A stretch of DNA of 64,000 nucleotides from Catellatospora citrea (GTDB lineage Bacteria; Actinomycetota; Actinomycetes; Mycobacteriales; Micromonosporaceae): NCBI RefSeq assembly GCF_003610235.1, contig NZ_RAPR01000001.1, positions 3,658,001 through 3,722,000 on the forward strand, in the 5' to 3' direction. Position numbers and translations under genes: made by a program. Shown here piece by piece: positions 8,208-17,270 of this stretch. Every line of letters begins with the position of its first letter. Position 1 is the first letter of the stretch. The notes below the pieces were generated by a model. The model was given only the letters and a program-made list of their open reading frames with translations. It made no database searches and was not told where the DNA came from.

Positions 8208-9697
8208 GGTGCCACCGCTCTCGTCGTCAGCGCGGCCACCGCGTCGGCCGACATGCCCAGCACCAGCATCGGCATCACGCCGAGCAGCAATGCCAGGGCC
8301 ACCAGCGGCGACCAGGCGACCAGTTCGGGAACCCGGGCCTCGGGCGCGCCCGCCAGCGTCGCGGCCTGCGGGCCGTGGCTGACCCGGCGCAGCAGTCGCA
8401 GCAGGTATGCCGCGGTCAGCGCGCCGCCGATCGCGGCCAGCACGGCCAGCACGGTCCACAGGGTGCCGCCGCGCTGCACGGACGCGACCACGGCGAACGC
8501 CTCGCCCCAGAACCCGGCGAGGCCGGGCAGGCCGAGGCTGCCCAGCGCGGCGAAGCCGAGCACGCCGGCCAGCCAGGGCTGGCGCTCGCGCAGCCCGCCC
8601 AGGTCGGCCAGCAGGCCGGTGTGCGCGCGGTCCTTGATCGCCCCGGCCAGGAAGAACAGCAGGCCGGTGAGCAGGCCGTGCGCGATGTTGCCGATCAGCG
8701 CGGCCTGCAGGCCGATCTCGTTGAGGGTGGCGATGCCGAGCAGCACGAAGCCCATGTGCCCGACGGAGGAGTACGCGATCAGGCGCTTGACCTCGATCTG
8801 GGACAGGCAGACGAGGGAGCCGATGAGGATCGCGGCGACCGCGAGCACGCCCAGCGCGGGCGCGAACGCCGCGGCGCCCTCCGGCGTCACCCCGACCCCG
8901 ACCCGGATCAGCCCGTACGTGCCCATCTTCAGCAGCACCCCGGCCAGGATCACGCTGCCCACGGTCGGGGCCTCGGTGTGCGCGTCGGGCAGCCAGGTGT
9001 GCAGCGGCCACAGCGGGCTCTTGATCGCGAACGCGATCGCGAACAGTCCGAAGATCCACAGCTGGGCGTCGTGCGGCAGCAGGCCCGGTTCGGCGGTCAG
9101 CCGCACGATGTCGGCGGTCCCGGTCTGCGTCACGACGGCGACCACGCCGACCAGCAGCAGCACCGACCCGGCAAGGGTGTACAGCGCGAACTTGAGCGCG
9201 GCCGCGCGCCGGGCCGGCCCGCCCCAGCCGGCGATGACCGCCGCCATCGGCAGCAGCACCACCTCGAAGGCGAGGAAGAACAGCACCAGGTTGAAGGCGA
9301 GGAAGGTGCCGAGGATGCCCACCTCGATCACCAGCAGCAGCGCGGCCAGCTGGTTGGCCCGTTCCGGTCGCTGCCACACCAGATAGCCGCAGCACAGCAG
9401 TGTCAGCAGCGCGGTCAGCACGACCAGGGGGTAGGAGATGCCGTCCACACCCAGGTTCAGCCGCAGTTCCAGCGCGGGCACCCAGGTCCAGTCGACCTCG
9501 TGCCACAGCCCGGCCCCCCGGCCGACCGGCTTCACCACGCCGCGCGTGACGAACATCGGGGCCGCCAGCAGCACGGTCAGCGCCGCGGCGACGGTGGCCG
9601 TGATCGCACCGGCCCGCCCGCGCAGCAGCAGCGCGGCGACGGCCCCGGCAAGCGGCACCACCAACACGCCCACCAGGAGAATCGCAGAGATCGTCAT
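8204..9697 (-). CDS. nuoM: NADH-quinone oxidoreductase-type subunit M
   Basis: A 497-residue antiporter-like proton channel, about 14 helices. The key carboxylate E145 (FFLAFEVVLLPM) and lysine K226 (FAIKSPLWPLHTWLPDAH) are present and match the proton-path residues known from E. coli NuoM. GLPGLAGFWGE carries the later broken helix. It starts at ATG 9697, inside the nuoL stop (ATGA), and ends inside the nuoN start, so translation is coupled on both sides. It sits in the inner membrane arm between NuoL and NuoN. Confidence 0.94.
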   Translation of the reverse strand: MTISAILLVGVLVVPLAGAVAALLLRGRAGAITATVAAALTVLLAAPMFVTRGVVKPVGRGAGLWHEVDWTWVPALELRLNLGVDGISYPLVVLTALLTLLCCGYLVWQRPERANQLAALLLVIEVGILGTFLAFNLVLFFLAFEVVLLPMAAVIAGWGGPARRAAALKFALYTLAGSVLLLVGVVAVVTQTGTADIVRLTAEPGLLPHDAQLWIFGLFAIAFAIKSPLWPLHTWLPDAHTEAPTVGSVILAGVLLKMGTYGLIRVGVGVTPEGAAAFAPALGVLAVAAILIGSLVCLSQIEVKRLIAYSSVGHMGFVLLGIATLNEIGLQAALIGNIAHGLLTGLLFFLAGAIKDRAHTGLLADLGGLRERQPWLAGVLGFAALGSLGLPGLAGFWGEAFAVVASVQRGGTLWTVLAVLAAIGGALTAAYLLRLLRRVSHGPQAATLAGAPEARVPELVAWSPLVALALLLGVMPMLVLGMSADAVAALTTRAVAP

Positions 9698-11463
9698 GCG
9701 AACACCACCGCCGTCACCGTCACGAGTACCGCGCCGACCAGGACTCCCGCGAGTGCCCGAGGCAGCGCGGCTCGGTGCCACGCGGCCAGTCCCGCGCCCG
9801 CGCCGGTGGTCGCCCGGCCGAGGCCGTTGACCGCGCCGTCCACCCCGGACACGTCGACGAAGGTGACCGCTCGCGAGAGCGCCCGCACCGGCCGGACCAC
9901 GAGACGGTCCTGCACGGTGTCCAGGCCGAGGCCGCTCGCCAGGAACGGCCCGGTCTGGCCGAGCACCGCGGCCGGGTCGCCGGCGTCGGCGCGACGCCAG
10001 CCCCACCAGGCGGCCGCGACGCCCAGCACGGCCAGTGCCAGCGGCAGGATCAGTTCGAGACCCAAATGGGCCAGTTCGTAGTCGGCGACCAGCGCACCGA
10101 CGCCCAGGCCCGCCGCGGGCACGGCGAGCAGCAGCAGCGGGGCCCGCATGGCCCAGCCGGGCTCGTGCGCGTGCACCGCGGCGTCGCGGGCCGGGCCGAA
10201 GAAGGTCAGCAGCCACAGGCGGGTGGAGTACCAGGCGGTCAGCGCCACGCCGAGCAGCGCGGCCAGCCACAGCGCGGGCTGGGTGTGCAGCGCGCCGACG
10301 ACGGCCTCCTTGCTGAAGAAGCCGACGAACGGCGGCAGGCCGATGAGCGCGCCGAGGCCGATGGTCATGGTCCAGAAGGTGAGCGGCATGTCCTTGCGCA
10401 GGCCGCCCATCCGCGACATCAGGTTGCTGCCCACCGCGTGGATCACGGAGCCGGCGCACAGGAACAGCAGCGCCTTGAACGCGGCGTGGGCCAGCAGGTG
10501 GAACATCGCCGCGTCGACGGCCTTCGCGGACAGCGCGGCCATCATGTAGCCGAGCTGCGAGACCGTCGACCAGGCCAGCACGCGCTTGATGTCGTCGGCG
10601 GCGGTCGCGGCGAGCGCGCCGAGCAGCAGGGTCACCCCGGCCATCGCCGCCATCACGGCCAGCGCCGTCGGGGAGGCCGCGAAAACCGGGAAAAGCCGGG
10701 CCACCACGTACACACCGGCGGCGACCATGGTCGCCGCGTGGATGAGCGCGGAGATCGGCGTCGGACCGGCCATCGCGTCAGGCAACCAGGTGTGCAGCGG
10801 GAACTGCGCGCTCTTGCCGGCGACACCGGCGAGCAGCAGCAGGGCCGCGGCGGTCACCGTCGGGCCGCTCATCGACGGCACGGCGGCCAGCACCTCGGTG
10901 ATGCGGAAGCTGCCCGCGGTGACGCCCAGCAGCACGATGCCGAGCAGGAAGCCGATGTCGCCGACGCGGGTGACCAGGAACGCCTTCACCGCCGCGGCGG
11001 GCGCCTCGGGCAGCGTCCGGTCGTGCGCGATGAGCAGGTACGAGCAGGCGCCCATCACCTCCCAGCCGATCAGCAGGGAGATCAGGTCGCCGGAGAACAC
11101 CACGGTCAGCATCGCGCCCGTGAAGATCGAGATCTGGGCGGCGTACGGGCCGTAGCGCCCGTCCCCGGCCAGGTAGCCGACCGAGTAGACCTGCACGCAC
11201 AGCGCCACCACCGCGACGGCGAGGGACATCAGCAGCGCGCGCGTGTCGACCAGCGCGGTCAGCGTCACCCCGAGGTCGCCGAAGCGGGCCCAGGTCGTCG
11301 AGAACTCCTCACGCGTGCCGTCGGCCAGCAGCAGCACCGTCAGCACCAGGCTGACCGCCGCCCCGGCGATGCCCAGGGCCGCGCCGAGCGGCCGGTTGCG
11401 CATCGGCAGCAGCAGCCCGACCAGCCCGCACACCAGCGGGGCGAGCACCAGTGTCGCGATCAT
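9694..11463 (-). CDS. nuoL: NADH-quinone oxidoreductase-type subunit L
   Basis: A 589-residue distal proton channel with about 16 helices and a C-terminal extension that includes the long lateral helix region. E135 (IGWEVMGACSYLL) and K217 (VAGKSAQFPLHTWLPDAM) are the conserved pair. The GLPPFVGFFSKE motif is intact. Length is a little below the 610-650 of NADH-type NuoL proteins, with the loss in the C-terminal third. Overlap of four bases with nuoK upstream and nuoM downstream. Confidence 0.94.
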   Translation of the reverse strand: MIATLVLAPLVCGLVGLLLPMRNRPLGAALGIAGAAVSLVLTVLLLADGTREEFSTTWARFGDLGVTLTALVDTRALLMSLAVAVVALCVQVYSVGYLAGDGRYGPYAAQISIFTGAMLTVVFSGDLISLLIGWEVMGACSYLLIAHDRTLPEAPAAAVKAFLVTRVGDIGFLLGIVLLGVTAGSFRITEVLAAVPSMSGPTVTAAALLLLAGVAGKSAQFPLHTWLPDAMAGPTPISALIHAATMVAAGVYVVARLFPVFAASPTALAVMAAMAGVTLLLGALAATAADDIKRVLAWSTVSQLGYMMAALSAKAVDAAMFHLLAHAAFKALLFLCAGSVIHAVGSNLMSRMGGLRKDMPLTFWTMTIGLGALIGLPPFVGFFSKEAVVGALHTQPALWLAALLGVALTAWYSTRLWLLTFFGPARDAAVHAHEPGWAMRAPLLLLAVPAAGLGVGALVADYELAHLGLELILPLALAVLGVAAAWWGWRRADAGDPAAVLGQTGPFLASGLGLDTVQDRLVVRPVRALSRAVTFVDVSGVDGAVNGLGRATTGAGAGLAAWHRAALPRALAGVLVGAVLVTVTAVVFA

Positions 11464-11846
11464 CCTTGCTCCCCGTCGAGCGTGGGCGCACCGGCCGCCG
11501 CACGGGCTTCGGCCGGCACGGGCTCGCCGGACGGCGCGTCGCCGCGCGGCTCGTCGAGCGCCACCTGGTCGGTGTTGATGTCCTGGCGCAGCCGGAACAG
11601 CCGCAGCACCAGCGCCAGGCCCACGCCCACCTCGGCCGCCGCGATCACGATCACGAACAGCGCGAAGACCTGGCCGGTCACCCGCTCGCGCATGGTGTCG
11701 CCGGTGACCAGGATCAGGTTCACCGCGTTGAGCATCAGCTCGACCGACATCAGCACGAGCACCGCGTTGCGCCGTCGCAGCACGCCGTACGCGCCCAGGC
11801 CGAACAGCAGTGCCGCGGTCACCAGCGGGATCACCGGACGGATCAT
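11460..11846 (-). CDS. nuoK: NADH-quinone oxidoreductase-type subunit K
   Basis: A 128-residue protein with three membrane helices. The conserved carboxylates are in MSVELMLNAVNL and FVIVIAAAEVGVGLAL. These buried glutamates belong to the central proton axis of complex I. The last 30 residues form a Pro/Ala-rich tail not seen in the usual 100-residue NuoK; it is probably disordered and cytoplasmic. Coupled to nuoJ and nuoL by ATGA overlaps. Confidence 0.92.
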   Translation of the reverse strand: MIRPVIPLVTAALLFGLGAYGVLRRRNAVLVLMSVELMLNAVNLILVTGDTMRERVTGQVFALFVIVIAAAEVGVGLALVLRLFRLRQDINTDQVALDEPRGDAPSGEPVPAEARAAAGAPTLDGEQG

Positions 11847-12376
11847 CGGTCGCTCCCCTGCGCCACGGCGTCGGGCTGCGGGGCGGGCGCGGCCGGGCGC
11901 GACAGCACGATCGCGCCGACCAGGGCGGCCAGCAGCAGGATCGACAGCACCTCGAACGGCAGCACCCAGTCACCGAAGACGGAGTCGCCGATGCGCTCGG
12001 CGGTGCCGACCTCCGGAGCGGGGACCTGGAACTGTCCGAACACGCCGACGAACAGCGCCGCCAGGCCGAGCCCTGCGGCCGCGCCGACCAGCACCGCGGG
12101 CAGCGCCGGGCGGTCCAGGTCGGCGCTGCGGCCGATCGGCGCGCGGGTCAGCATCACCGCGAACAGCAGCAGCACCACCACCGCGCCGACGTAGATGAGC
12201 ACCTGCACCCAGGCCGCGAACTCCGCGCCCAGCAGCAGGAACTCCACCGCGACCGCGCCGAGCGCGACGACGAGCCACAGGCCGGCCCGTACCAGCTGCT
12301 TGGTGCTCACCACCGCGACGCCGCCCGCGACCGCGACCAGGCCGACCGCCGCGAGCAGCACGTCGGTCAGGGTCAC
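11843..12376 (-). CDS. nuoJ: NADH-quinone oxidoreductase-type subunit J
   Basis: A 177-residue protein with five predicted membrane helices. The conserved segment [20 protein letters not shown] holds the pi-bulge helix that moves during turnover in complex I. A GTG start at 12376 overlaps the nuoI stop (GTGA). The C-terminus is a short Pro/Ala tail. It lies in its usual place between nuoI and nuoK. Confidence 0.9.
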   Translation of the reverse strand: MTLTDVLLAAVGLVAVAGGVAVVSTKQLVRAGLWLVVALGAVAVEFLLLGAEFAAWVQVLIYVGAVVVLLLFAVMLTRAPIGRSADLDRPALPAVLVGAAAGLGLAALFVGVFGQFQVPAPEVGTAERIGDSVFGDWVLPFEVLSILLLAALVGAIVLSRPAAPAPQPDAVAQGSDR

Positions 12377-12882
12377 GAGGCGCTCGCGCGCTTGGCCACG
12401 GCGGTCTCCTCCTTCGACGGCTCACCGAGCGGATCGTGCGGGGGCGGCGGCGGCACGGTGGCCATCCATTCGCCGAGCCGGTCCTTGTCGTGCATCAGGT
12501 CGCGGATGTCGTACTCGGCGTACTCGAACTCCGGCGACCAGTAGAGGGCGTCGAACGGGCACACCTCGATGCAGATGCCGCAGTACATGCACAGGGAGAA
12601 GTCGATGTCGAACCGGTCGAGGACGTTGCGCTGCCGGGGGCGGGCCGCGCCCGGCACCACGACCTCCTCCTTGTGCGAGTCGATGTAGATGCACCAGTCC
12701 GGACACTCGCGCGAGCACAGCATGCAGACCGTGCAGTTCTCCTCGCGCAGGGCGATCACACCCCGGGAGCGCGGCGGCAGCTCGGGTGCCACGTCCGGAT
12801 ACTGCTGCGTCGTCGACGGGGTCACCAGGGTCTTCAGCGTGACCGCCAGGCCCTTGCCCAATCCCGCACCGGGAATGCTCAT
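12373..12882 (-). CDS. nuoI: Complex I 2x[4Fe-4S] ferredoxin-like subunit I
   Basis: A 169-residue connector subunit with two cluster motifs: C50/C53/C56/C60 ([11 protein letters not shown]) and C98/C101/C104/C108 ([11 protein letters not shown]). These bind clusters N6a and N6b and pass electrons towards NuoB. ATG 12882 is chosen over a longer frame because GGAGGGG lies right before it. In complexes lacking NuoEFG this subunit is the likely docking point for reduced ferredoxin. A short coupled reading frame ends in its start codon; a divergent gene for a secreted protein separates it from nuoH. Confidence 0.93.
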   Translation of the reverse strand: MSIPGAGLGKGLAVTLKTLVTPSTTQQYPDVAPELPPRSRGVIALREENCTVCMLCSRECPDWCIYIDSHKEEVVVPGAARPRQRNVLDRFDIDFSLCMYCGICIEVCPFDALYWSPEFEYAEYDIRDLMHDKDRLGEWMATVPPPPPHDPLGEPSKEETAVAKRASAS

Positions 12883-12953
12883 GACCCCTCCTCGCTGCGC
12901 TCGTCGGCGGCACGAGGACCGGACCACAGGATTCGCTCGACGGGCTCGCTCAT
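12879..12953 (-). CDS. Possible 24-residue peptide coupled to nuoI
   Basis: ATG 12953 opens a short frame ([19 protein letters not shown], then SEEGS) whose TGA overlaps the nuoI ATG by four bases, exactly as at every other junction of this operon. AGGATGG stands at ribosome-site distance. No family is recognised. It may be a leader peptide that couples translation, the remnant of a gene lost when the operon was broken, or chance. Confidence 0.35.
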   Translation of the reverse strand: MSEPVERILWSGPRAADERSEEGS

Positions 12954-13063
12954 ACGTCCCATCCTGCCGTGTCGCCGGTCAGCGCGCGAGCACCGGTACA
13001 GACGGATGATCCAATGCCGGACGATCTCCGCTACGGTGAGTCGGTTTCACACGGGGAGGACCG

Positions 13064-15655
13064 ATGCGTCGATACGCAAAGGCCGCACTGGCCATCCTAG
13101 CCACGGCCGCCGTCATTTCACCAAGTGCCGATGCTGCCAGCTCACCTTCGGCAGTCACCACCGGCGCGCGACAGCAGGCCGCACAGCTGGCGGCCGCGGC
13201 CGCACCGCTGGCGGCCACGCAGACCGCCGCGCCGCAGCCCGCCGGCCAGTCCGCCGACCAGGCGGCCGCGCCCGCCGCCACGGCGCCACAAGCGACGACT
13301 GTCGCCGCACCGCCGCCGGCCTCGCCGCAGCCCGCGCAGGCCGCGGCGGCCGCGCCGACCACGAGCCAGATCAGCGGCACGATCACGGACGCCGCGTCGG
13401 GCGAACCGATCGCCGGGGCCTGCGTGACCGCGTACGACGGGGCCCGCCAGATTCTCGCGCGCACCTGCACCGGAGCCGACGGCAGGTACACCATCGGCAA
13501 CGCCCGCGCCCGCGGGATGTACTTGAAGGCGACCGTCGGCCCGCACACCCAATGGTGGCGCGGGGCGCTGGACGTGGCCTACGTGACACCTGTCGACGCG
13601 TTGCCCGGTCTGGCGCCGGTGGCCGACTTCCGGATCGAGCGGCGGCTGGGCACGGTCCGTGGCTCCGTGACGCGCCAGGACGGCGCTCCGGCGGTCAACG
13701 CCACCGTCTTCTTCGACGCGGTGGACGCGGCCAAGACGGTCGGTCAGGCCATCGCGCTCGACGGCACCTTCCAGCGGGAGATCCCGGTCGGCCGCTACCA
13801 CGTGTCGTTCTCCGGCAGCGGCTACCCCAAGCAGTGGTACCCGGCTCGGGCCGCGCAGGCGGACGCGGCGGTCGTCGAGGTCACCGAGGGCGGCACCGTA
13901 GAGCTGGCCGAACAGTTCCTGGCCGTCGACCCGATCCCCGCCGCGCCACCGCTCATCACCAGGCAGGGCCGCGTCCTCGCGCAGCCCGGGGCGAATCCGG
14001 TCCCCGACGCGCAGGTCACCATGTACACCACCGGCCTGGTCAAGCTCGGCACCACGCAGACCGACGCCGACGGCAGGTTCGCGTTCCCGAACCTGATGAA
14101 CCAGGGCTTCGTGTACACCAAGGCGAGCATGCCCGGGTTCGCCACGACATGGATGGTCGACGATCCAGAGCCTGTCGCCTTCATGGGCGCGAACCTGCCC
14201 ATCCCGATCACGCTACGCGCGGGCCCGGGGCGGTTGCTGGCACGGATCAGCGACCACGACGGCAGTCTGCCGTACCCGGGCACGACCGCCACGTTGTCCA
14301 GGGTGGACAGCGGCTGGACGTACACCCTGCCGGTCCGCTTCGACGGCACGATCGACCTGCCCGAACTGCCGGCCGGCCAGTACCGGCTCCGGCTCCAGCC
14401 GGTGACGGCCACCACCTGGCGCCCCCAGCAGTGGTACCCGGGCGAGCTGGACAGCACCGACGCGGGTGTCATCACCATCACGGACGGCCAGACCACCGAG
14501 ATCACCGAAACGCTCCTGGGCCCGGCCATCGCCGAGGTCACGCTGCGGGACGCCGTCACCGGCGCGACGCTGTCCGGTGGTTGTGTCCACACGGTCTGCA
14601 CCGACGTCAACGGCACCTATCGCGTGGCCCTGGGCTGGCAGCCCAACCCCTACGGACTCAGCGCGACGCATGCGCCGTACCACTTCCCCGCCCAGACCTC
14701 GGTCACCGCACGGCCGGGCGAGGTCATCCCGGTCACGTTGACCATGGAGCCGGGCGCCGTGGTCGCCACCACCTACCAGGACACGATCAACACGTACCTC
14801 TTCCCCGACTTCTGCGTCCACGCGGTGCGGGGACGCTGGGGAATGGAGATCGACAACCCGGTCTGCGCCAGGCCCGCCGCCGACGGAACGCTGCTGCTCG
14901 GCCCCTTCCAGCCGGGATACGTGCAGCTGTTCGTCAAGCCCCGGGGCGTCGCCGGGGCGCAGTGGCTCGGCTATCAGGGTGGGACCGGCGACCGCCGCAC
15001 TGCGGCGACCCTGCTCCTGCAACAAGGAGCGGTCACGACAGCACCGACGATCGTCGCCGCCGAATCGGGCTCGGTGCAGGGCTACATCCGGGATGCGGCC
15101 ACCAATCACCCGGTGCCGTTCTCCTGCGCGCAGGCGGGTCCCGGGCTGACGAGCTGCGGCGACGGCGGTTTCTATTACTTCACCGACCTGGGCCCGTACC
15201 AGTGGGTGATCTCCTATTCGGCCCCCAACATGGTGACCGTCAGGCCGGGTGAGGCCGGAGCACCCGCGTCAGTGAGGATCACCTCGCGGATGGGCATCGG
15301 GGCGGACGCCTCGCTGCGGCGGGCCACCATGGGGCAGACCTTCGCGATCGGTGGAACGGCTCCGACGATGTGGGGTGTGTCTGTTTACGACGCATCGACC
15401 CGCGAGCTGATCGCAGCCGCGGGCGGCGGTGCCGGCGTGATTCTCCCGTATGGCCGGTACGTGGTGTACCGGCTGGACTACGACGGCCACCGCTGCTGGG
15501 CGTACCTGGCCGCCGGCGGCGGGCTGACACCGTACTACCGGGCCGGCATCGACTTGCTCCACACGCTGAGGCCGGGGCAGAACTGCCTGGATGCCGAGCC
15601 GAAGCCGATGCCGCAGCGGATGCGCCCGGCGTCCCCCCGCGGAATGCAGCCGTAA
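13064..15655 (+). CDS. Large secreted protein with carboxypeptidase-regulatory-like beta-sandwich repeats
   Basis: An 863-residue protein. A Sec signal (residues 1-25, MRRYAKAALAILATAAV then an ASA-type cleavage site) is followed by an Ala/Pro/Gln-rich spacer to about 100. The rest is a row of about six prealbumin-like units marked by DADGRFAF/GADGRYTI-type turns and by the repeated KQWYPAR...EVTEGGTVEL and QQWYPGE...TITDGQTTEI blocks. Cysteine pairs in several units suggest disulfides outside the cell. No protease or anchor motif is seen. The function is unknown; such repeats often form stalks or bind matrix. It is encoded opposite to, and between, nuoI and nuoH, and ends 37 bases from nuoH. 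ATG 13064 has GGGGAGGA upstream. Confidence 0.75.
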   Translation: MRRYAKAALAILATAAVISPSADAASSPSAVTTGARQQAAQLAAAAAPLAATQTAAPQPAGQSADQAAAPAATAPQATTVAAPPPASPQPAQAAAAAPTTSQISGTITDAASGEPIAGACVTAYDGARQILARTCTGADGRYTIGNARARGMYLKATVGPHTQWWRGALDVAYVTPVDALPGLAPVADFRIERRLGTVRGSVTRQDGAPAVNATVFFDAVDAAKTVGQAIALDGTFQREIPVGRYHVSFSGSGYPKQWYPARAAQADAAVVEVTEGGTVELAEQFLAVDPIPAAPPLITRQGRVLAQPGANPVPDAQVTMYTTGLVKLGTTQTDADGRFAFPNLMNQGFVYTKASMPGFATTWMVDDPEPVAFMGANLPIPITLRAGPGRLLARISDHDGSLPYPGTTATLSRVDSGWTYTLPVRFDGTIDLPELPAGQYRLRLQPVTATTWRPQQWYPGELDSTDAGVITITDGQTTEITETLLGPAIAEVTLRDAVTGATLSGGCVHTVCTDVNGTYRVALGWQPNPYGLSATHAPYHFPAQTSVTARPGEVIPVTLTMEPGAVVATTYQDTINTYLFPDFCVHAVRGRWGMEIDNPVCARPAADGTLLLGPFQPGYVQLFVKPRGVAGAQWLGYQGGTGDRRTAATLLLQQGAVTTAPTIVAAESGSVQGYIRDAATNHPVPFSCAQAGPGLTSCGDGGFYYFTDLGPYQWVISYSAPNMVTVRPGEAGAPASVRITSRMGIGADASLRRATMGQTFAIGGTAPTMWGVSVYDASTRELIAAAGGGAGVILPYGRYVVYRLDYDGHRCWAYLAAGGGLTPYYRAGIDLLHTLRPGQNCLDAEPKPMPQRMRPASPRGMQP

Positions 15656-15692
15656 CTCCGCGCGGCGACGGCCGTCCGGCGTGCGGGTGGTG

Positions 15693-16649
15693 CTAGCTCA
15701 GCGCCACCCGCACCCCGGCGGTCAGCACCAGCTGCGCCAGCGCCAGCGGCACCAGGACCAGCCAGCACAGGCGCTGCAGCTGGTCCTCGCGCAGCCGGGG
15801 CCAGGCGACCCGCAGCCAGATCACCACGAACGCCACCGCGCCGGTCTTGAGCAGCATCCACAGCCAGCCGACCGACTCGGCCCACGGGCCGTGCCAGCCG
15901 CCGAGGAACAGCGCCGCGGTCAGCGCCGAGATCACCACGATGCCGACGTACTCGGCGAGCAGGAAGAACGCGAAGCGCAGCCCGGTGTACTCGGTCAGGT
16001 AACCGAAGACCAGCTCGGAGTCGGCGATCGGCATGTCGAACGGGGGGCGGCGGATCTCGGCCAGCCCCGACACGAAGAAGACGATCGTCGCGGGCAGCTG
16101 CCACAGCAGCCACCACGGCTCCCAGGCCGCGACGATGCCGGGCAGGCTGAGCGTGCCCGCGGCCATCGCCACGCTCGCCGCGGACAGCACGAACGGCAGC
16201 TCGTACCCGAGCAGCTGGGCCGCCGCGCGCAGGCCGCCGAGCAGCGAGTACTTGTTCGCCGAGGCCCACGCCGCCATCAGCACCGCGATCACGCCCACGC
16301 CGACGACGGCCAGCACGAAGAACAGGCCCACGTCGAGCTGCTGTCCGACCAGGTCGCCCGGCCCCAGCGGGATGACCAGCAGCACCAGCAGGTACGGCAG
16401 CAGCGCCACGGCGGGCGCGAGCCGGAACACCGGGCCGTCGGCGTTGCGCGGGGTCACGTCCTCCTTCTGCGCGAACTTCACGCCGTCGGCGATCAGCTGC
16501 GCCCAGCCGTGGAACGCGCCCGCGTACATCGGGCCCAGCCGGGCCTGCATGTGCGCCATCACCTTGTGCTCGGTCTGGCCCACGATCAGCGGCAGCGTCA
16601 GGAACGCCACCGCCACCAGGGCGACCCTCAAGACAATTTCCCACGTCAT
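15693..16649 (-). CDS. nuoH: NADH-quinone oxidoreductase-type subunit H
   Basis: A 318-residue membrane subunit with eight helices. The cytoplasmic loop that lines the quinone site is conserved: EIRRPPFDMPIADSELVFGY, then TEYTGLRFAFF. Glutamates in the loop after helix 5 belong to the entry of the proton path. Its ATG overlaps the nuoC stop (ATGA). In a normal operon nuoD would lie before it; here nuoC does. Downstream, the secreted-protein gene converges on it and the next nuo gene, nuoI, is 2.8 kb further on. Confidence 0.93.
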   Translation of the reverse strand: MTWEIVLRVALVAVAFLTLPLIVGQTEHKVMAHMQARLGPMYAGAFHGWAQLIADGVKFAQKEDVTPRNADGPVFRLAPAVALLPYLLVLLVIPLGPGDLVGQQLDVGLFFVLAVVGVGVIAVLMAAWASANKYSLLGGLRAAAQLLGYELPFVLSAASVAMAAGTLSLPGIVAAWEPWWLLWQLPATIVFFVSGLAEIRRPPFDMPIADSELVFGYLTEYTGLRFAFFLLAEYVGIVVISALTAALFLGGWHGPWAESVGWLWMLLKTGAVAFVVIWLRVAWPRLREDQLQRLCWLVLVPLALAQLVLTAGVRVALS

Positions 16650-17203
16650 GCGCTCGGCCCCCACTCCCCCGGCGCGGGCACGCCCGGCGGGCGGATGGCC
16701 TGGCGCTTGGAGCCGGTCTCCGACTCGCCCGGCTCCTTGGCCCCGGGCCACGGTTTGGCGACCCGGCTGGCCAGCACGAAGCTCTTGCGCAGCGGGTGCC
16801 CCTCGAACTCGGGCGGCAGCAGCAGCGGTGCGAGCGGGCCGGGGAAGCCGATGCCGAACATCTCGTACGTCTCCCGCTCGTGCCATGCCGCGCCGGGATA
16901 CACGGCGACCGCGGACTCCAGCGTGCCGTCGGCCGGCACCCGGGTGCGCACCAGCACCCCGTGCCGCCGGCCGGTCGACCACACGTGCGCGACCACGTCG
17001 CAGCCCGCGTCCAGCTCGTCCACGGCCGACAGCCAGTCGAAGAAGTCGCAGCCCAGCTCGTCGCGGGCGGCGGTCAGCGCGGACACCCACGCCGCGGCGG
17101 GCACGTCGACGACCGCGCGCGCGTACGGGCCGCCGCCCGACACACCCGCCTGCGCGCCCGCGACGGCTTCCGTCAGGCGCGCCCCGATCTCCTCCGGCGT
17201 CAT
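16646..17203 (-). CDS. nuoC: Complex I 30-kDa subunit C
   Basis: A 185-residue protein with the family signature ERETYEMFGIGFPG at about 110-125 and PPEFEGHPLRKSFVL after it. It supports the NuoB/NuoD junction in the connecting arm. The C-terminal 35 residues are Pro/Gly-rich. ATG 17203 is preferred to ATG 17212 because AGG stands nine bases before it. The stop is coupled to nuoH. No nuoD frame exists between or near them, and the protein is not a NuoCD fusion. Confidence 0.9.
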   Translation of the reverse strand: MTPEEIGARLTEAVAGAQAGVSGGGPYARAVVDVPAAAWVSALTAARDELGCDFFDWLSAVDELDAGCDVVAHVWSTGRRHGVLVRTRVPADGTLESAVAVYPGAAWHERETYEMFGIGFPGPLAPLLLPPEFEGHPLRKSFVLASRVAKPWPGAKEPGESETGSKRQAIRPPGVPAPGEWGPSA

Positions 17204-17270
17204 GCCCGGCATCCTATGCCCGCCGCCGCCCGGCGCGCCCGCACCAGCACGCCCGCGGACCGGCCGACGC

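Noticed and set aside
6693..9506. A single 937-codon protein covering nuoN and the end of nuoM
   Set aside because: The upstream half is nuoM read in the wrong frame; the GTGA overlap at 8204-8207 gives the true nuoN start.
8375..10081. Long plus-strand reading frames (hundreds of codons) opposite nuoM, nuoL and other genes
   Set aside because: They are rich in His, Gln, Arg and Gly, have no ribosome sites or known motifs, and lie opposite well-supported genes; they are the usual shadow frames of GC-rich DNA.
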